From: Altererythrobacter sp. KTW20L
GTDB lineage: Bacteria > Pseudomonadota > Alphaproteobacteria > Sphingomonadales > Sphingomonadaceae
Direction of reading: 5' to 3'
Length of the DNA: 64,000 nt
NCBI RefSeq assembly: GCF_023501975.1
Contig: NZ_JAMFLH010000005.1
Span: 1-64,000, forward strand
The translations under genes and the position numbers were made by a program. Below the pieces are notes generated by a model. It did no database searches, was not told the origin of the DNA, and was given only the letters and a program-made list of their open reading frames with translations. Positions 54,433 to 63,667 of the stretch are shown piece by piece; the stretch's first letter is position 1, and every line of letters begins with the position of its first letter.

Positions 54433-55386
54433 ATGAGGATTTCGAAAAAAGTATTGGCCGCCCTGCTGGTGGCCGCCAGCTCGTTTGCCGCCGTGATGCC
54501 GGCCAGCGCGCAGATGATGCCGCTCAACGATCCGGTGGTCGCCCACCCCGATCCCGAAAGCCTGTTCACCAGCAGCGATCCGCACCTGCACCGCAACAAG
54601 CAGGCAGCGCTGCACATCATGCGCGAACTGCTGCAATGCGGGCAGTGGAGCCGCGCGGGCGAATGGCTGACCGATCAGTACATCCAGCACAACCCGCTGG
54701 CCGGATCGGGCCTCGACAGCGTGATCCATTACTTTGTGAATGTGGCCGGCGTGCAGCCCACGCCGACCTGCGACCGGCTGACCAGCCCGATCGTTTCGGT
54801 CCAGGCGGAAGGCGACTATGTGACCGTGGTGATCGGCCGCACCCTGCCGATTCCGGGTGATCCCAATGGCGGCACCTACACCACCACCTGGTTCGATTCG
54901 TGGCGCTTTGTCGATGGCAAGGCCGACCAGCACTGGGATCCGGCCACCCTGCCCAACTTTACCCCGCCCGCCGTGGCTGCCGACACCGCCCTGCGCGAGG
55001 CGCAGGACCGCATCGCCATCGAGCGGCTGATGTGGAACTATGTCCGGGCAATCGATACGTGGAACGCGGATGCCTATGCCGGGGTGTTCACCGAGGACGG
55101 CAGCTTCGGCGAAACCCGTGGCCGCGAGGCGCTGCGCTCGATGGTCAGCACGATGGCCGGCAATCGCGCCGCCGATGCCCCCATGTTGCACCACGTGATG
55201 AGCAACCAGACGATCGAGTTCGTCAATCCCAACCGTGCCGTGGTCCGCTATTACTGGCAGACGGTATCCCGCGGCGGGCCGGGCGGCGAGCGTCCGAACC
55301 TGCTCGCGCAGGGCTGGGGTGAGGACGTGGTGATCAAGCAGAACGGCCGCTGGCTGATCCAGAGCCGCAACGTCGCTCCGGGCTGA
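54433..55386 (+). CDS. Secreted protein with two SnoaL/NTF2-like domains
   Basis: A 317-residue protein. A signal peptide (about 27 residues, MRISKKVLAALLVAASSFAA then VMPASA) is followed by a first SnoaL-like domain (about 55-175; includes EWLTDQYIQHNPLAGSG and WFDSWRFVDGKADQHWD) and a second one (about 190-315; ERLMWNYVRAIDTWNADAYA and GVFTEDGSF). The first type is common in periplasmic hypothetical proteins; the second is the SnoaL_4 type. The fusion is probably a binding or isomerase-like protein. GGGGAG precedes the ATG. Confidence 0.75.
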   Translation: MRISKKVLAALLVAASSFAAVMPASAQMMPLNDPVVAHPDPESLFTSSDPHLHRNKQAALHIMRELLQCGQWSRAGEWLTDQYIQHNPLAGSGLDSVIHYFVNVAGVQPTPTCDRLTSPIVSVQAEGDYVTVVIGRTLPIPGDPNGGTYTTTWFDSWRFVDGKADQHWDPATLPNFTPPAVAADTALREAQDRIAIERLMWNYVRAIDTWNADAYAGVFTEDGSFGETRGREALRSMVSTMAGNRAADAPMLHHVMSNQTIEFVNPNRAVVRYYWQTVSRGGPGGERPNLLAQGWGEDVVIKQNGRWLIQSRNVAPG

Positions 55387-55398
55387 GCCTGAAAGACC

Positions 55399-55710
55399 CT
55401 ACAAACGACCGAAGAAGCGCGAGATGTCGAACCAGACGTCTCGCGCTTCTCCTGTTTCGGGGTTGGTGGCGATGATCACGTCGAAGGCCCTGCCATCGAT
55501 TATATGAAGCGATTGCCGCTCGGGCCTGAGGCCCAGCAGGCGCAGGACTTCATATTCCTGCTCCACGCTGTAAACGACATAGGCGTCGTCAGGACCGGTG
55601 CCGCCAGCGCTGGCCAGCACGCTGGGCGCGTCGGGCGGGAGCAGGCAACCGGACAGCGCGGGCAGGATGGCCCCCGCCAGCAGCAGTGCCAGCCCCCGCC
55701 CCTTTTTCAT
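55399..55710 (-). CDS. Small lipoprotein of unknown function (103 aa)
   Basis: The N-terminus MKKGRGLALLLAGAILPALS then GC has a lipobox (LSGC). The mature part includes YVVYSVEQEYEVLRLLGLRP and FDVIIATNPETGEARDVWFD, with no enzymatic motif. The start overlaps the stop of the cyclophilin gene by one base, so the two are co-translated. Confidence 0.72.
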   Translation of the reverse strand: MKKGRGLALLLAGAILPALSGCLLPPDAPSVLASAGGTGPDDAYVVYSVEQEYEVLRLLGLRPERQSLHIIDGRAFDVIIATNPETGEARDVWFDISRFFGRL

Positions 55711-56174
55711 CAGGCGACGGTCGCCTTGGCGATCTTGCCGGGTGCCCGCGGCGGCTCGCCCTTGGGCAGTGCGTCGACATGTTCCATGCCGCTGATCACT
55801 TCGCCCCAGACGGTGTACTGCTGGTCAAGGAAGCGGGCATCGTCGAAGCAGATAAAGAACTGAGAATTGGCGCTGTTCGGATTGCTCGAACGGGCCATCG
55901 AGCAGACGCCGCGCACGTGGGGCGCGGTGTTGAATTCGGCCTTCAGGTCGGGCTTTTCGCTGCTGCCCATGCCGGTGCCGGTGGGATCGCCGCCCTGGGC
56001 CATGAAGCCGGGGATCACGCGGTGGAACACCACGCCATCGTAAAAGCCCTCGCTCGCCAGTTCCTTGATGCGCTCGACGTGACCGGGGGCCAGGTCCGGG
56101 CGCAGCTTGATAACGACATCGCCGCCCTCGCCATTGCCGGTATCCAGGGTGAAGGTCAGCGTTTCGTCAGCCAT
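55710..56174 (-). CDS. Cyclophilin-type peptidyl-prolyl isomerase
   Basis: A 154-residue cytosolic cyclophilin. FHRVIPGFMAQGGDPTGTG holds the active Arg and the FMxQGGD motif; SMARSSNPNSANSQFFICF and VWGEVISGMEHVD complete the fold. No signal peptide is present. It speeds proline isomerisation. It is divergent from mgtE. Confidence 0.94.
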   Translation of the reverse strand: MADETLTFTLDTGNGEGGDVVIKLRPDLAPGHVERIKELASEGFYDGVVFHRVIPGFMAQGGDPTGTGMGSSEKPDLKAEFNTAPHVRGVCSMARSSNPNSANSQFFICFDDARFLDQQYTVWGEVISGMEHVDALPKGEPPRAPGKIAKATVA

Positions 56175-56287
56175 GCAAATTCTCCTCTTGCGTTACGGGC
56201 GCCGGATATAGGGCAATTGCGGGCAAAGTCACGTCACGACGCGGCCCGCGCTTGCTTTTACGGGCGGCCCCATTAGGCCCCTGTTGC

Positions 56288-57730
56288 ATGGCGCAGGACG
56301 ATCTCCACGATCCGGAAACCGGCAACTCCATCGTGGGGGACGAGGTGCTGTTCGCGGAAGACCCGCGCGAAGACGAGCTGGACGAGGACAACCTGCTCAA
56401 GCCCGAATTCGTCAATGCCGTGCGCGCGGCCGTGGCGGCGGACGATACGGCGCGGGCCTATGACCTGGTCGAGCCGTTGCACCCGGCCGACGTGGCCGAC
56501 CTGCTCGAACTGCTGACATCGGACGAGCGGCGCGACCTTGCCGCCGCCATCACCGACCTGATGACCGGCGAAGTGATCGCCGAATTGAACGACTATGTCC
56601 GCGAGGACATGATCGAGGCCCTGCCCGCCTCGGCCGTGGCCGACATCGCCGAACAGCTCGATACCGACGATGCCGTCCAGCTGATCGAGGACTTGGACGA
56701 CGAGGACCAGCAGGCCGTGCTGGCCGAAATGGACGCGGAAGACCGCGCCGCAATCGAAAGCGCGCTGTCCTATCCCGAGGAAAGCGCCGGCCGCCTGATG
56801 CAGCGCGAGCTGGTCGCCGTGCCCGATACCATGACGGTCGGCAATCTGATCGATTATCTGCGCGACCACGACGGGCTGACCACCGAGTTCTGGGAAGTGT
56901 TCGTAGTCGATCACCGCCACCACCCGGTCGGCACCTGCCAGCTATCGTGGATCCTGCGCACCCCGCGGCATATCCCGCTGATGGACGTGATGAAGCGCGA
57001 CCAGACGCTGATCCCGACCGACATGGACCAGGAAGAGGTGGCGCTGCGTTTCCAGAAATACGGCCTGATCTCCGCCGCCGTGGTGGATGATAGCGGGCGG
57101 CTGGTGGGCCAGCTCACGGTCGATGACATCGTCCACATCATCCAGGAAGAGGCGGGCGAGGATGCCCTGCTGATGAGCGGCGCGGGCGATGGCGACATCA
57201 ACGAACCGATCCGCGATGCCTATTACAGCCGCGTGCGCTGGCTGGTGGCGAACCTCGGCACGGCCTTGGTCGCCAGCCTGATCATCGCCGCCTTCGGTGG
57301 CGCGATCGAACAGCTGGTGGCGCTCGCCGTGCTGATGCCCATCGTCGCCTCTATCGGCGGCAATGCGGGCACCCAGACCATGGCGGTGACAGTGCGCGCC
57401 ATCGCGCTGAACCAGCTTACCCGTTCCAACACCAAGCGCATGGTCTGGCGCGAGCTGCGCGTAGCCATGCTCAACGGCGTGACCGTGGCAGCGCTCGTGG
57501 GGATTGCCACGGCGCTGGTCTTCACCCCTCAACTGGGCGTGGTGATCGCCGCTGCCGTGGTCATCAACACCGTGACCGCAGGCCTTGCCGGGGTTGCCGT
57601 GCCGATCATCTTCGACCGGCTGGACCAGGACCCTGCCGTCGCCTCCAGCGTGTTCGTGACCATGATCACCGATTCGATGGGCTTCTTCGCTTTTCTCGGG
57701 CTGGCCGTGGCAGCAGGGCTGGCGGGATAG
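56288..57730 (+). CDS. mgtE: Magnesium transporter MgtE
   Basis: A 480-residue protein. An acidic N domain (about 40-145), two CBS domains (about 150-270) and five C-terminal helices match MgtE. The pore helix motif is PIVASIGGNAGTQTMAVTVR, and the last helix region is VFVTMITDSMGFFAFLGLAV. Mg2+ bound to the cytosolic domains closes the channel. The ATG at 56288 follows GTTGC without a strong ribosome site. Confidence 0.94.
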   Translation: MAQDDLHDPETGNSIVGDEVLFAEDPREDELDEDNLLKPEFVNAVRAAVAADDTARAYDLVEPLHPADVADLLELLTSDERRDLAAAITDLMTGEVIAELNDYVREDMIEALPASAVADIAEQLDTDDAVQLIEDLDDEDQQAVLAEMDAEDRAAIESALSYPEESAGRLMQRELVAVPDTMTVGNLIDYLRDHDGLTTEFWEVFVVDHRHHPVGTCQLSWILRTPRHIPLMDVMKRDQTLIPTDMDQEEVALRFQKYGLISAAVVDDSGRLVGQLTVDDIVHIIQEEAGEDALLMSGAGDGDINEPIRDAYYSRVRWLVANLGTALVASLIIAAFGGAIEQLVALAVLMPIVASIGGNAGTQTMAVTVRAIALNQLTRSNTKRMVWRELRVAMLNGVTVAALVGIATALVFTPQLGVVIAAAVVINTVTAGLAGVAVPIIFDRLDQDPAVASSVFVTMITDSMGFFAFLGLAVAAGLAG

Positions 57731-57778
57731 CGTCTTGCTTCCTATCTCCGGCGTTCAACACCGGCCGGAGCAAACCCC

Positions 57779-58456
57779 ATGGCAGACCAGCAGACCGCAC
57801 TCATCATCGGCGCATCGCGCGGGCTTGGAGCGGGGCTGGTGCGCGAACTGGCGGGGCGCGGGTGGTCGGTCATCGGCACCCAGCGCAAGCCCAGTGCCGA
57901 GCTGGCCGAAGCGGGCGCGGCGGCCATCGAGACTGTCGATATCGACGACCATGCCAGCGTTACCGCGCTGGCGGGCAAGCTGGCAGGCCAGGCGTTCGAC
58001 CTCGTGCTGGTCAACGCCGGAGTGACCGGTCCCGGTCACGCCTCGGCAGACAAGGTAACGGGGCAAGAACTCGGCGCGCTGATGATGACCAATGCCGTGG
58101 CCCCGATCCGCACCGCCCGCACCCTGCTGCCGCTGGTCAAGGACGACGGCACCGTGGCCTTCATGTCCTCGGGCCTGGGCTCGGTGGCGGGCCGCACGCA
58201 CGACATGGCCGAGCTCTACAGCGCCAGCAAGGCTGCGCTCAATTCGCTGACGCGGGGATTTGCGGCCAAGGATGTGGCGGGCAAGAACGTGGGCGTGGTC
58301 AATCTCCACCCCGGCTGGGTGAAGACCGACATGGGCGGCGAAGGAGCCGATATCGACGTAGCCACCAGCGTTGCCGGAATGGTCGATGTGCTCGAAGCGA
58401 ACAGAGGTCCGGGCCACAAGTTCCTGGATTACCAGGGCAAGACCCTGCCCTGGTAG
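57779..58456 (+). CDS. Short-chain dehydrogenase/reductase (SDR)
   Basis: A 225-residue SDR. The cofactor motif is ALIIGASRGLGAGLVREL; NAG is in LVNAGVTGP, the catalytic Ser in MSSGLGS and Tyr-Lys in YSASKAALNS. Its length is typical of small classical SDRs such as CsgA-like oxidoreductases. The substrate is unknown. GGAG is eight bases before the ATG. It is followed by a DUF1489 gene 21 bases later. Confidence 0.9.
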   Translation: MADQQTALIIGASRGLGAGLVRELAGRGWSVIGTQRKPSAELAEAGAAAIETVDIDDHASVTALAGKLAGQAFDLVLVNAGVTGPGHASADKVTGQELGALMMTNAVAPIRTARTLLPLVKDDGTVAFMSSGLGSVAGRTHDMAELYSASKAALNSLTRGFAAKDVAGKNVGVVNLHPGWVKTDMGGEGADIDVATSVAGMVDVLEANRGPGHKFLDYQGKTLPW

Positions 58457-58477
58457 GCTGCGGAGAGAATTTCGCCC

Positions 58478-58873
58478 ATGCCGCTCCACATGACCAAGAT
58501 CGCCTATCGCGCGGCCAGCTTGCGGGAATTGCAGGACTGGTTCGACGGCGCCACGCCCGAAAAGCGCCTGCGCACCCGCTACCTGCCCAAGCGGCATGAG
58601 GAGATGCAGGGCGGCTCGCTCTACTGGATCCACGAACACGCCATGGTCGCCCGCGCCGCGATCCTCGGCTTCGAGCAGCGGCCCGACGGGCACTGGGACA
58701 TCGTCATGGAAAACCGCCTGCGGCTGGTCCATCCCAAGGCCAAGCGCGCCCACCAGGGCTGGCGCTACCTGGCCGACAAGGATGCCCCGGCAGACCTGCT
58801 CGACGGCGAGGTGGCAGGAGACGCGCTGCCCGTGCGGATGGTGCGCGACCTGAACAAGCTGGGGCTGGTCTAG
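58478..58873 (+). CDS. DUF1489 family protein
   Basis: A 131-residue protein matching the alphaproteobacterial DUF1489 family: RYLPKRHEEMQGGSLYWIHE, RAAILGFEQRPDGHWDIVME and AHQGWRYLADKDAP. The family has no established function. It has no signal peptide. It lies just after the SDR gene and ends eight bases before a convergent DsbA-like gene. Confidence 0.88.
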   Translation: MPLHMTKIAYRAASLRELQDWFDGATPEKRLRTRYLPKRHEEMQGGSLYWIHEHAMVARAAILGFEQRPDGHWDIVMENRLRLVHPKAKRAHQGWRYLADKDAPADLLDGEVAGDALPVRMVRDLNKLGLV

Positions 58874-58880
58874 CCCTCGC

Positions 58881-59561
58881 TCAAGCCATCGCCTCCATGC
58901 TCGCCAGCTTGGTCAGCGCCTGCCGGTAGCTTTCCGGATCAGACGAGCCCTGGAGGATGTACTTGCCGTTGACCACATAGGTCGGGACCGAGCGGATGCC
59001 GTTTTCGGCGGCGCGCTGTTCTTCCATGCGGATCGCGGTGGATAGCGCCGGATCGTCGAGCGCCTCTGCCGCCTTCGCGCGGTCCAGCCCCAGTTCCTCC
59101 GCCAGTTCGAGCAAGACCGCGCGGTCCGACACGTCGAGCCGTTGCTGGAAATAGGCCTTGAACAGCGCGACCTTGAGCGCGGTCTGCACTTCAGACCCCG
59201 CCACGGCGAGGGTCCAGCGCAGCAGCATGTGCGCTTCGTGGGTGTTCCACACCCAGCGCGGCGGCTCTGCCTCGATACCGCGCCAGTCCATCGGAAAGCC
59301 CGCCGCCTCTGCCGCCGCTTCCACCGTGGCGCGCATTTCCGCGACTTCTTCCAGGGTCTTGCTGTAGTTTTCGGCCAGCAGCTCGGCCTGGCCGCGTCCT
59401 TCAGAGGCCATGTCGGGATTGAGTTCGAACGGCATGAAGCGTGTTTCCACTTCAACGTCGCCCGCCAGGTCCTCAATGGCCCGCGAGAACTGGGTGAAGC
59501 CGATGGCGCACCACGGGCACATCACGTCGGACCACACGTCCACTACCAGCTTGTCGGTCAT
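58881..59561 (-). CDS. DsbA-family (FrnE-like) thiol oxidoreductase
   Basis: A 226-residue protein. The thioredoxin-like active site is VWSDVMCPWCAIGF (Cys15, Cys18), with the cis-proline in IRSVPTYVVNGKYILQGSSD. No signal peptide is present, so it is cytosolic as in FrnE/2-hydroxychromene-isomerase-like proteins. The start at 59561 overlaps the nudC stop by four bases (ATGA). Confidence 0.9.
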   Translation of the reverse strand: MTDKLVVDVWSDVMCPWCAIGFTQFSRAIEDLAGDVEVETRFMPFELNPDMASEGRGQAELLAENYSKTLEEVAEMRATVEAAAEAAGFPMDWRGIEAEPPRWVWNTHEAHMLLRWTLAVAGSEVQTALKVALFKAYFQQRLDVSDRAVLLELAEELGLDRAKAAEALDDPALSTAIRMEEQRAAENGIRSVPTYVVNGKYILQGSSDPESYRQALTKLASMEAMA

Positions 59562-60436
59562 GCCTCGTTCTCCAGCCACCACTTGAGCATGTGCCAGGCA
59601 ATAGCGTGGCGCGGCGGCGGAATGAAGGCCCTTGCGTCCTTTCCTCGCGCCATAGCCTCGGCCACCTCGGCGCGGGTGAACCAGCGGGCATCGTCGAGTT
59701 CGGAATAGTCGATCACCAGATCGCGGGCATCGGCGCGGGCATGGCAGGCAATCATCAGCTGGCTGGGAAAGGGCCAGGCCTGGTTGCCAAGATAGCTGAC
59801 CGAGTGGACCGCCACCCGCACCTCCTCCAGCACTTCGCGCGCCACGCCCTGCTCGATCGTTTCGCCCGGTTCAATGAACCCGGCCAGCGCCGAATAGGAT
59901 CGCGGCGGGAACTGCGTGCCGCGCCCCAGCAGCAGCGCGCCGTCGTGTTCGACCAGCATGATCGCCACCGGATCGGTGCGCGGGAAGTGCTGCGCCCCGC
60001 AAGCCGGGCAATCGCGCTGCCAGCCGCCTTTGGCGATGGCGGTGGCCGATCCGCAGCGGGCGCAGAACCGGTGCCGCGCATGCCAGTCGACCAGGCTGCG
60101 CGCCCCGCTGTAGAGCGCAAGGTCAGCGGGCGAGAGCACGGCGATGGCCACCCAGTTGGGCCGCTGGAGATAGGCCGGGCGATCATCGCCTGCCAGCGGC
60201 ACGACGGCAAAGACCGGCGCACCGGCATCGAGGCCGAGGAACACCGTCTCCGCACCTTCGGGCAAAGAGTCGAGCCCGGCCCAGGATAGCCGGTTCGCAT
60301 CGTCGAGTAGCGGCGAGAGGCCATCAAGCACCAACACCCGCGCATCCGGCCGCGCGCGCAATTCGGCTTGCGCTACTGCATCGGGGCGCAGGTTGTCGGC
60401 GCGGTCCAGCCCGTGCCCGGCAAAGGAAATTGTCAT
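59558..60436 (-). CDS. nudC: NAD+/NADH diphosphatase NudC
   Basis: A 292-residue Nudix enzyme. The zinc ribbon is CARCGS ... DCPACGAQHFPRTDPV. The Nudix box is GFIEPGETIEQGVAREVLEE. The family motif SQPWPFPxS appears as NQAWPFPSQLM, a mild variant. It hydrolyses NADH and can remove NAD caps from RNA. It overlaps neighbours on both sides by four bases, in a serine hydrolase - nudC - frnE-like operon. Confidence 0.92.
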   Translation of the reverse strand: MTISFAGHGLDRADNLRPDAVAQAELRARPDARVLVLDGLSPLLDDANRLSWAGLDSLPEGAETVFLGLDAGAPVFAVVPLAGDDRPAYLQRPNWVAIAVLSPADLALYSGARSLVDWHARHRFCARCGSATAIAKGGWQRDCPACGAQHFPRTDPVAIMLVEHDGALLLGRGTQFPPRSYSALAGFIEPGETIEQGVAREVLEEVRVAVHSVSYLGNQAWPFPSQLMIACHARADARDLVIDYSELDDARWFTRAEVAEAMARGKDARAFIPPPRHAIAWHMLKWWLENEA

Positions 60437-61737
60437 GCCCGGGCTGCGTCTGCCGCCACGACGAGCGGGAAATCGTTCTGCAGCGAGTACTCCTGAGCAG
60501 GCATGTATTGCGTCATCAGCGTGTGGCGCAGGCCCTGCCTCATATTGACGAGGCCTGCAGTGCCAGCCGCGCCGAACCAGCCGAACAGCCCCGCCGCATC
60601 GCCCCGGCCAACCAGCCCGCCCGCGCCATAGCCGAACTCGCGCCCGCCGCTGGCAAAGCCGCCATCGGGCGCAAGGGTATCGGGGAACAGGTCGCTGGTG
60701 CCAAGGTCCACGCTCTCGCGGTCGAGCACGCGCACGCCGTCCAGCTCGCCCCGCCCGGCCAGCATGGCGAGGAAGCGGTCGTAGTCGCGGGCAGAGGAAA
60801 CCAGCCCCGCCCCGCCGAACGGGAAGGCGGGCTCATCCAGGTAGACCGAGCTTTCGGGCAGGTCGATCGGCAGCAACATTCCGTTCAGCAGGAAATAGTT
60901 GGTGGTGAGGCGAGGCACTTGGCTCTGCGGCACGCGGAACATGGTCGATGCCATGCCCAAGGGATCGAAGAACCGTTCGCGCAGGAAGCGGTCGAAGGGC
61001 TGGCCGCTCACCACCTCGATCACCCGGCCCAGCAGGTCGAGCCCGACCGAATAGGACCAGCGGGTGCCGGGCTGGTGGACCAGCGGCAGTTCGGCCAGTC
61101 CTTCGGCAAAGGCCCGCAAGCTGCCCACCGGGGTGCCACGGAAAGCGGCCACGTTCTGCAACCGGGTGACCGCGCCCGGCACAAGACCCGCAGCCGTATA
61201 GGCCTCGGCAATCGGACCCTGCTGGACGATGCCATAACCAAGACCCGCCGTATGGGTCAGGCAGTGCCGCACGGTAACCGGGCGCACTGCGGGCTCAAGA
61301 TTGTCCGCCGTGATGGCCCCGTCATAGACCTTCTGCACCTGCATGTTGGCAAAGCCGGGAATGATGTCGGCAATCGGCTGGTCCAGTTCCAGCCAACCTT
61401 CCTCGATCCACAGCATCACCGCCATGCCGGTGATCGGCTTGGTCATCGAATAGATACGATAGAGCGTATCGGCATCGACCGCCGTGCCGCTGGTGAAGCT
61501 GGTGTTGCCCCGCGCAATGATGTCGGGCTCGGGAGTGCCCATGCCGATGGCGGCGACCATATTGGCCACCTTGCCCTCGCCCACATAGCTGTCGATCAGC
61601 CGCGAGACGCCGGGCCAGCGGGTAGCGCCCTGGGCAAAGGCGAGCGAAGGCAGGCCAAGACTGGCCGCCGCCAGGGCTGCCGCGCCCACGAATTCACGGC
61701 GCGAAAGCCTGGCCGAAATGAGGTGATCGCTCTGCAC
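60433..61737 (-). CDS. Tat-exported serine hydrolase (beta-lactamase / esterase class C fold)
   Basis: A 434-residue protein. The N-terminus has a twin-arginine signal (ARLSRREFVGAAALAAASLG). The catalytic SxxK motif is SMTK (Ser97, Lys100), followed by the Tyr motif in RWSYSVGLDLLGRVIE. A C-terminal GYGAGGLVGRG region takes the place of the KTG box. Members act as esterases, D-amino-peptidases or transesterases; true beta-lactamase activity is unlikely. The GTG at 61737 is chosen because GGAGAG is six bases upstream; the upstream frame is a shadow of mutY. Confidence 0.88.
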   Translation of the reverse strand: MQSDHLISARLSRREFVGAAALAAASLGLPSLAFAQGATRWPGVSRLIDSYVGEGKVANMVAAIGMGTPEPDIIARGNTSFTSGTAVDADTLYRIYSMTKPITGMAVMLWIEEGWLELDQPIADIIPGFANMQVQKVYDGAITADNLEPAVRPVTVRHCLTHTAGLGYGIVQQGPIAEAYTAAGLVPGAVTRLQNVAAFRGTPVGSLRAFAEGLAELPLVHQPGTRWSYSVGLDLLGRVIEVVSGQPFDRFLRERFFDPLGMASTMFRVPQSQVPRLTTNYFLLNGMLLPIDLPESSVYLDEPAFPFGGAGLVSSARDYDRFLAMLAGRGELDGVRVLDRESVDLGTSDLFPDTLAPDGGFASGGREFGYGAGGLVGRGDAAGLFGWFGAAGTAGLVNMRQGLRHTLMTQYMPAQEYSLQNDFPLVVAADAARA

Positions 61738-61833
61738 TGTGTCTCTCCCCCACGGGTTGCGGCGCGGACAGTAGCAGCACGCAACTGGCCTGCAAGTCTT
61801 GCCAAGCGTTACTGTCCTGCCTAAGTAATACAC

Positions 61834-62055
61834 ATGCTGAACATCGTCTCGATCCTCATCGGCCTCGTCTCCTTGGTCATCGTCATCCCCGCGCAGATTC
61901 CGCTGCTCGGCTGGGGCAACTGGTTTGCCCTGCCGCTGGTGGTTATCGGCATCGTGGTGGGCGCCTTGTCGAGCAAGAACAGCGGGCGCAATTTCTGCCT
62001 GGTGATCTTCGCCGTGGCCGTGGTGCGCCTGATGGTGGGCGGCGGGGTTATCTAA
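61834..62055 (+). CDS. Small hydrophobic membrane protein (73 aa)
   Basis: The sequence MLNIVSILIGLVSLVIVIPA is followed by QIPLLGWGNWFALPLVVIGI and a last hydrophobic segment FCLVIFAVAVVRLMVGG, giving two or three helices. Similar short proteins are common in sphingomonads, with no known role. Its stop overlaps the convergent mutY stop by four bases. The ribosome site is weak. Confidence 0.65.
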   Translation: MLNIVSILIGLVSLVIVIPAQIPLLGWGNWFALPLVVIGIVVGALSSKNSGRNFCLVIFAVAVVRLMVGGGVI

Positions 62056-63074
62056 CCGCGGGCCAATACCAACATTCCCGCCTTGGCAAACAGGGTCGGC
62101 AGGCCCGCTTCGTCCAGCCGGTCGAGCGGCCACCATTCGCCGCCCGTCAGCCCGTCCATACCTTCCCCCGCATAGGCCGCCACGCCCAGCTCAAGGTCGA
62201 AGTGCGTGAACGAATGGCGCACCACGCCGGCGGCCTGCCACATGCCGGGAAGCGGCGGATCGTCCGCCCCGTCGCCCCGCGCCGACCAGCCATCATCGGG
62301 CAGCGCGCGCATTCCGCCCAGCATCCCGCGCCCTGGCCGCGTCACCAGCCAGACCGCGCCCTCGCGCTCGATCCAGAAGGCCGTTCCGCGCCGCCGGGGT
62401 TTGGCTTTCTTCGCCGCCTTTACCGGCAACCGCAGCGGATCGCCGCTCGCACGTCCTTCGCAACGCGAACTTAACGGGCAGAGCATGCACTTTGCATCGC
62501 GCGCGGTGCAGATCGTGGCACCGAGGTCCATCATGGCCTGCGCGAAATCGCCTGCACGATGGTCCGGAGTGATGGCATCGGCAGCAGCGCGGATGGCCTT
62601 CCTCGCACCCGGCAGCGGCTCGTCAATGGCGAACAGCCGTGCCACCACCCGCTCGACATTGGCATCGATCACCACCGCCCGCTGACCAAAGGCAATCGCG
62701 GCCACGGCGGCGGCGGTATAGGCACCCAGCCCGGGCAGCCTGCGCAGTTCGGCCTCGCTGGCCGGAAATCCGCCCATTGCCGCCACGGCGCGGGCGCAGT
62801 GTACCAGGTTGCGGGCGCGGCTGTAGTATCCCAAGCCCGCCCAGGCGGCCATGACGTCCTCCTCCGGCGCGGCGGCCAGCGCCTCCACTGTCGGCCAGCG
62901 CGCCGTGAATTTCGCGAAATAGGGCGCGACGGCTGCCGTGGTGGTCTGCTGCAGCATCACTTCGGACAGCCATACGCGGTAGGGATCAGGCCACTCGCCG
63001 TCCGTCACCCGCCACGGCAGGCTGCGGCGATGGCCGTCATACCAGTCCAGCAGCTCGTCAGCGGTGTTGTCCAT
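62052..63074 (-). CDS. mutY: A/G-specific adenine glycosylase MutY
   Basis: A 340-residue DNA repair enzyme that removes adenine opposite 8-oxoguanine. The N-terminal catalytic part shows PWRVTDGEWPDPYRVWLSEV, MLQQTT and AVVIDANVERVVARLFAID with the HhH-GPD Asp. The 4Fe-4S loop is CTARDAKCMLCPLSSRC. A Nudix-like C-terminal domain senses 8-oxoG (HSFTHFDLELGVAAYA). The ATG at 63074 (MDNTADELLDWYDGHRRSLP) is standard. It is divergent from the DUF721 gene. Confidence 0.95.
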   Translation of the reverse strand: MDNTADELLDWYDGHRRSLPWRVTDGEWPDPYRVWLSEVMLQQTTTAAVAPYFAKFTARWPTVEALAAAPEEDVMAAWAGLGYYSRARNLVHCARAVAAMGGFPASEAELRRLPGLGAYTAAAVAAIAFGQRAVVIDANVERVVARLFAIDEPLPGARKAIRAAADAITPDHRAGDFAQAMMDLGATICTARDAKCMLCPLSSRCEGRASGDPLRLPVKAAKKAKPRRRGTAFWIEREGAVWLVTRPGRGMLGGMRALPDDGWSARGDGADDPPLPGMWQAAGVVRHSFTHFDLELGVAAYAGEGMDGLTGGEWWPLDRLDEAGLPTLFAKAGMLVLARG

Positions 63075-63103
63075 TGCCGCGCCATGGCATAGGCAGGCGG
63101 ACC

Positions 63104-63667
63104 ATGGAAAGCGGCAGCCCCAAACCTCCTGCGAAGAAACCGCCGGCGAAGAAGCCGGACGCGAAGAAAATCGTCCGCCCATACGAGCGCCCGCGCGGCG
63201 GAGAGGCGCGCGCCGTTTCGGACCTGGTGCCGCAGATCGGCCGCGCCGCCTTCCGCCGCTTCGGCTTCGTACAGAGCTCGGTCGTCAGCCGCTGGCCGGA
63301 AATCGTCGGCGAGGCCCATGCCCGCGTCTGCCTGCCCGAGGCGATCCGCTTTCCGCCCGGCGCCAAGGCCGACGGGATCATGGACCTTGTCGTCCTGCCC
63401 GCCCACGCCCCGCTGATCCAGCACGTGATCCCCGAGATCATCGACCGGGTGAACCGCTTTTTCGGTTACAAGGCCGTGGCACGGGTCAAGATGCGGCAAG
63501 GCGTGGTTAAGCCCGATGCTGCTCAAAAGGCTGCGGCTCCGGTGTCGCTCAAGCCCATCCCGCTGGAACTGGGCGAGTCTTTGCGCGATATCGGCGATCC
63601 GGAGCTGCGCACGGTGCTGGAATCACTGGCAAGATCGCTGGGAACGGACGAGGACGAAAGACGATGA
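63104..63667 (+). CDS. DUF721 / DciA-like protein
   Basis: A 187-residue basic protein. A Lys/Pro-rich N-terminus (KPPAKKPPAKKPDAKK) precedes the DUF721 domain (about 45-150; FVQSSVVSRWPEIVGEAHAR, LVVLPAHAPLIQHVIPEIID, RVNRFFGY). DUF721 proteins (DciA) help load the DnaB helicase in bacteria lacking DnaC. The ATG at 63104 is favoured; another 30 bases upstream would overlap the mutY start. Its stop overlaps the start of the next gene by four bases. Confidence 0.88.
   Translation: MESGSPKPPAKKPPAKKPDAKKIVRPYERPRGGEARAVSDLVPQIGRAAFRRFGFVQSSVVSRWPEIVGEAHARVCLPEAIRFPPGAKADGIMDLVVLPAHAPLIQHVIPEIIDRVNRFFGYKAVARVKMRQGVVKPDAAQKAAAPVSLKPIPLELGESLRDIGDPELRTVLESLARSLGTDEDERR

Noticed and set aside
61738-62136. 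N-terminal extension of the serine hydrolase frame
   Set aside because: It is a shadow of the small membrane protein gene and the end of mutY; the Tat signal begins right after the GTG at 61737.
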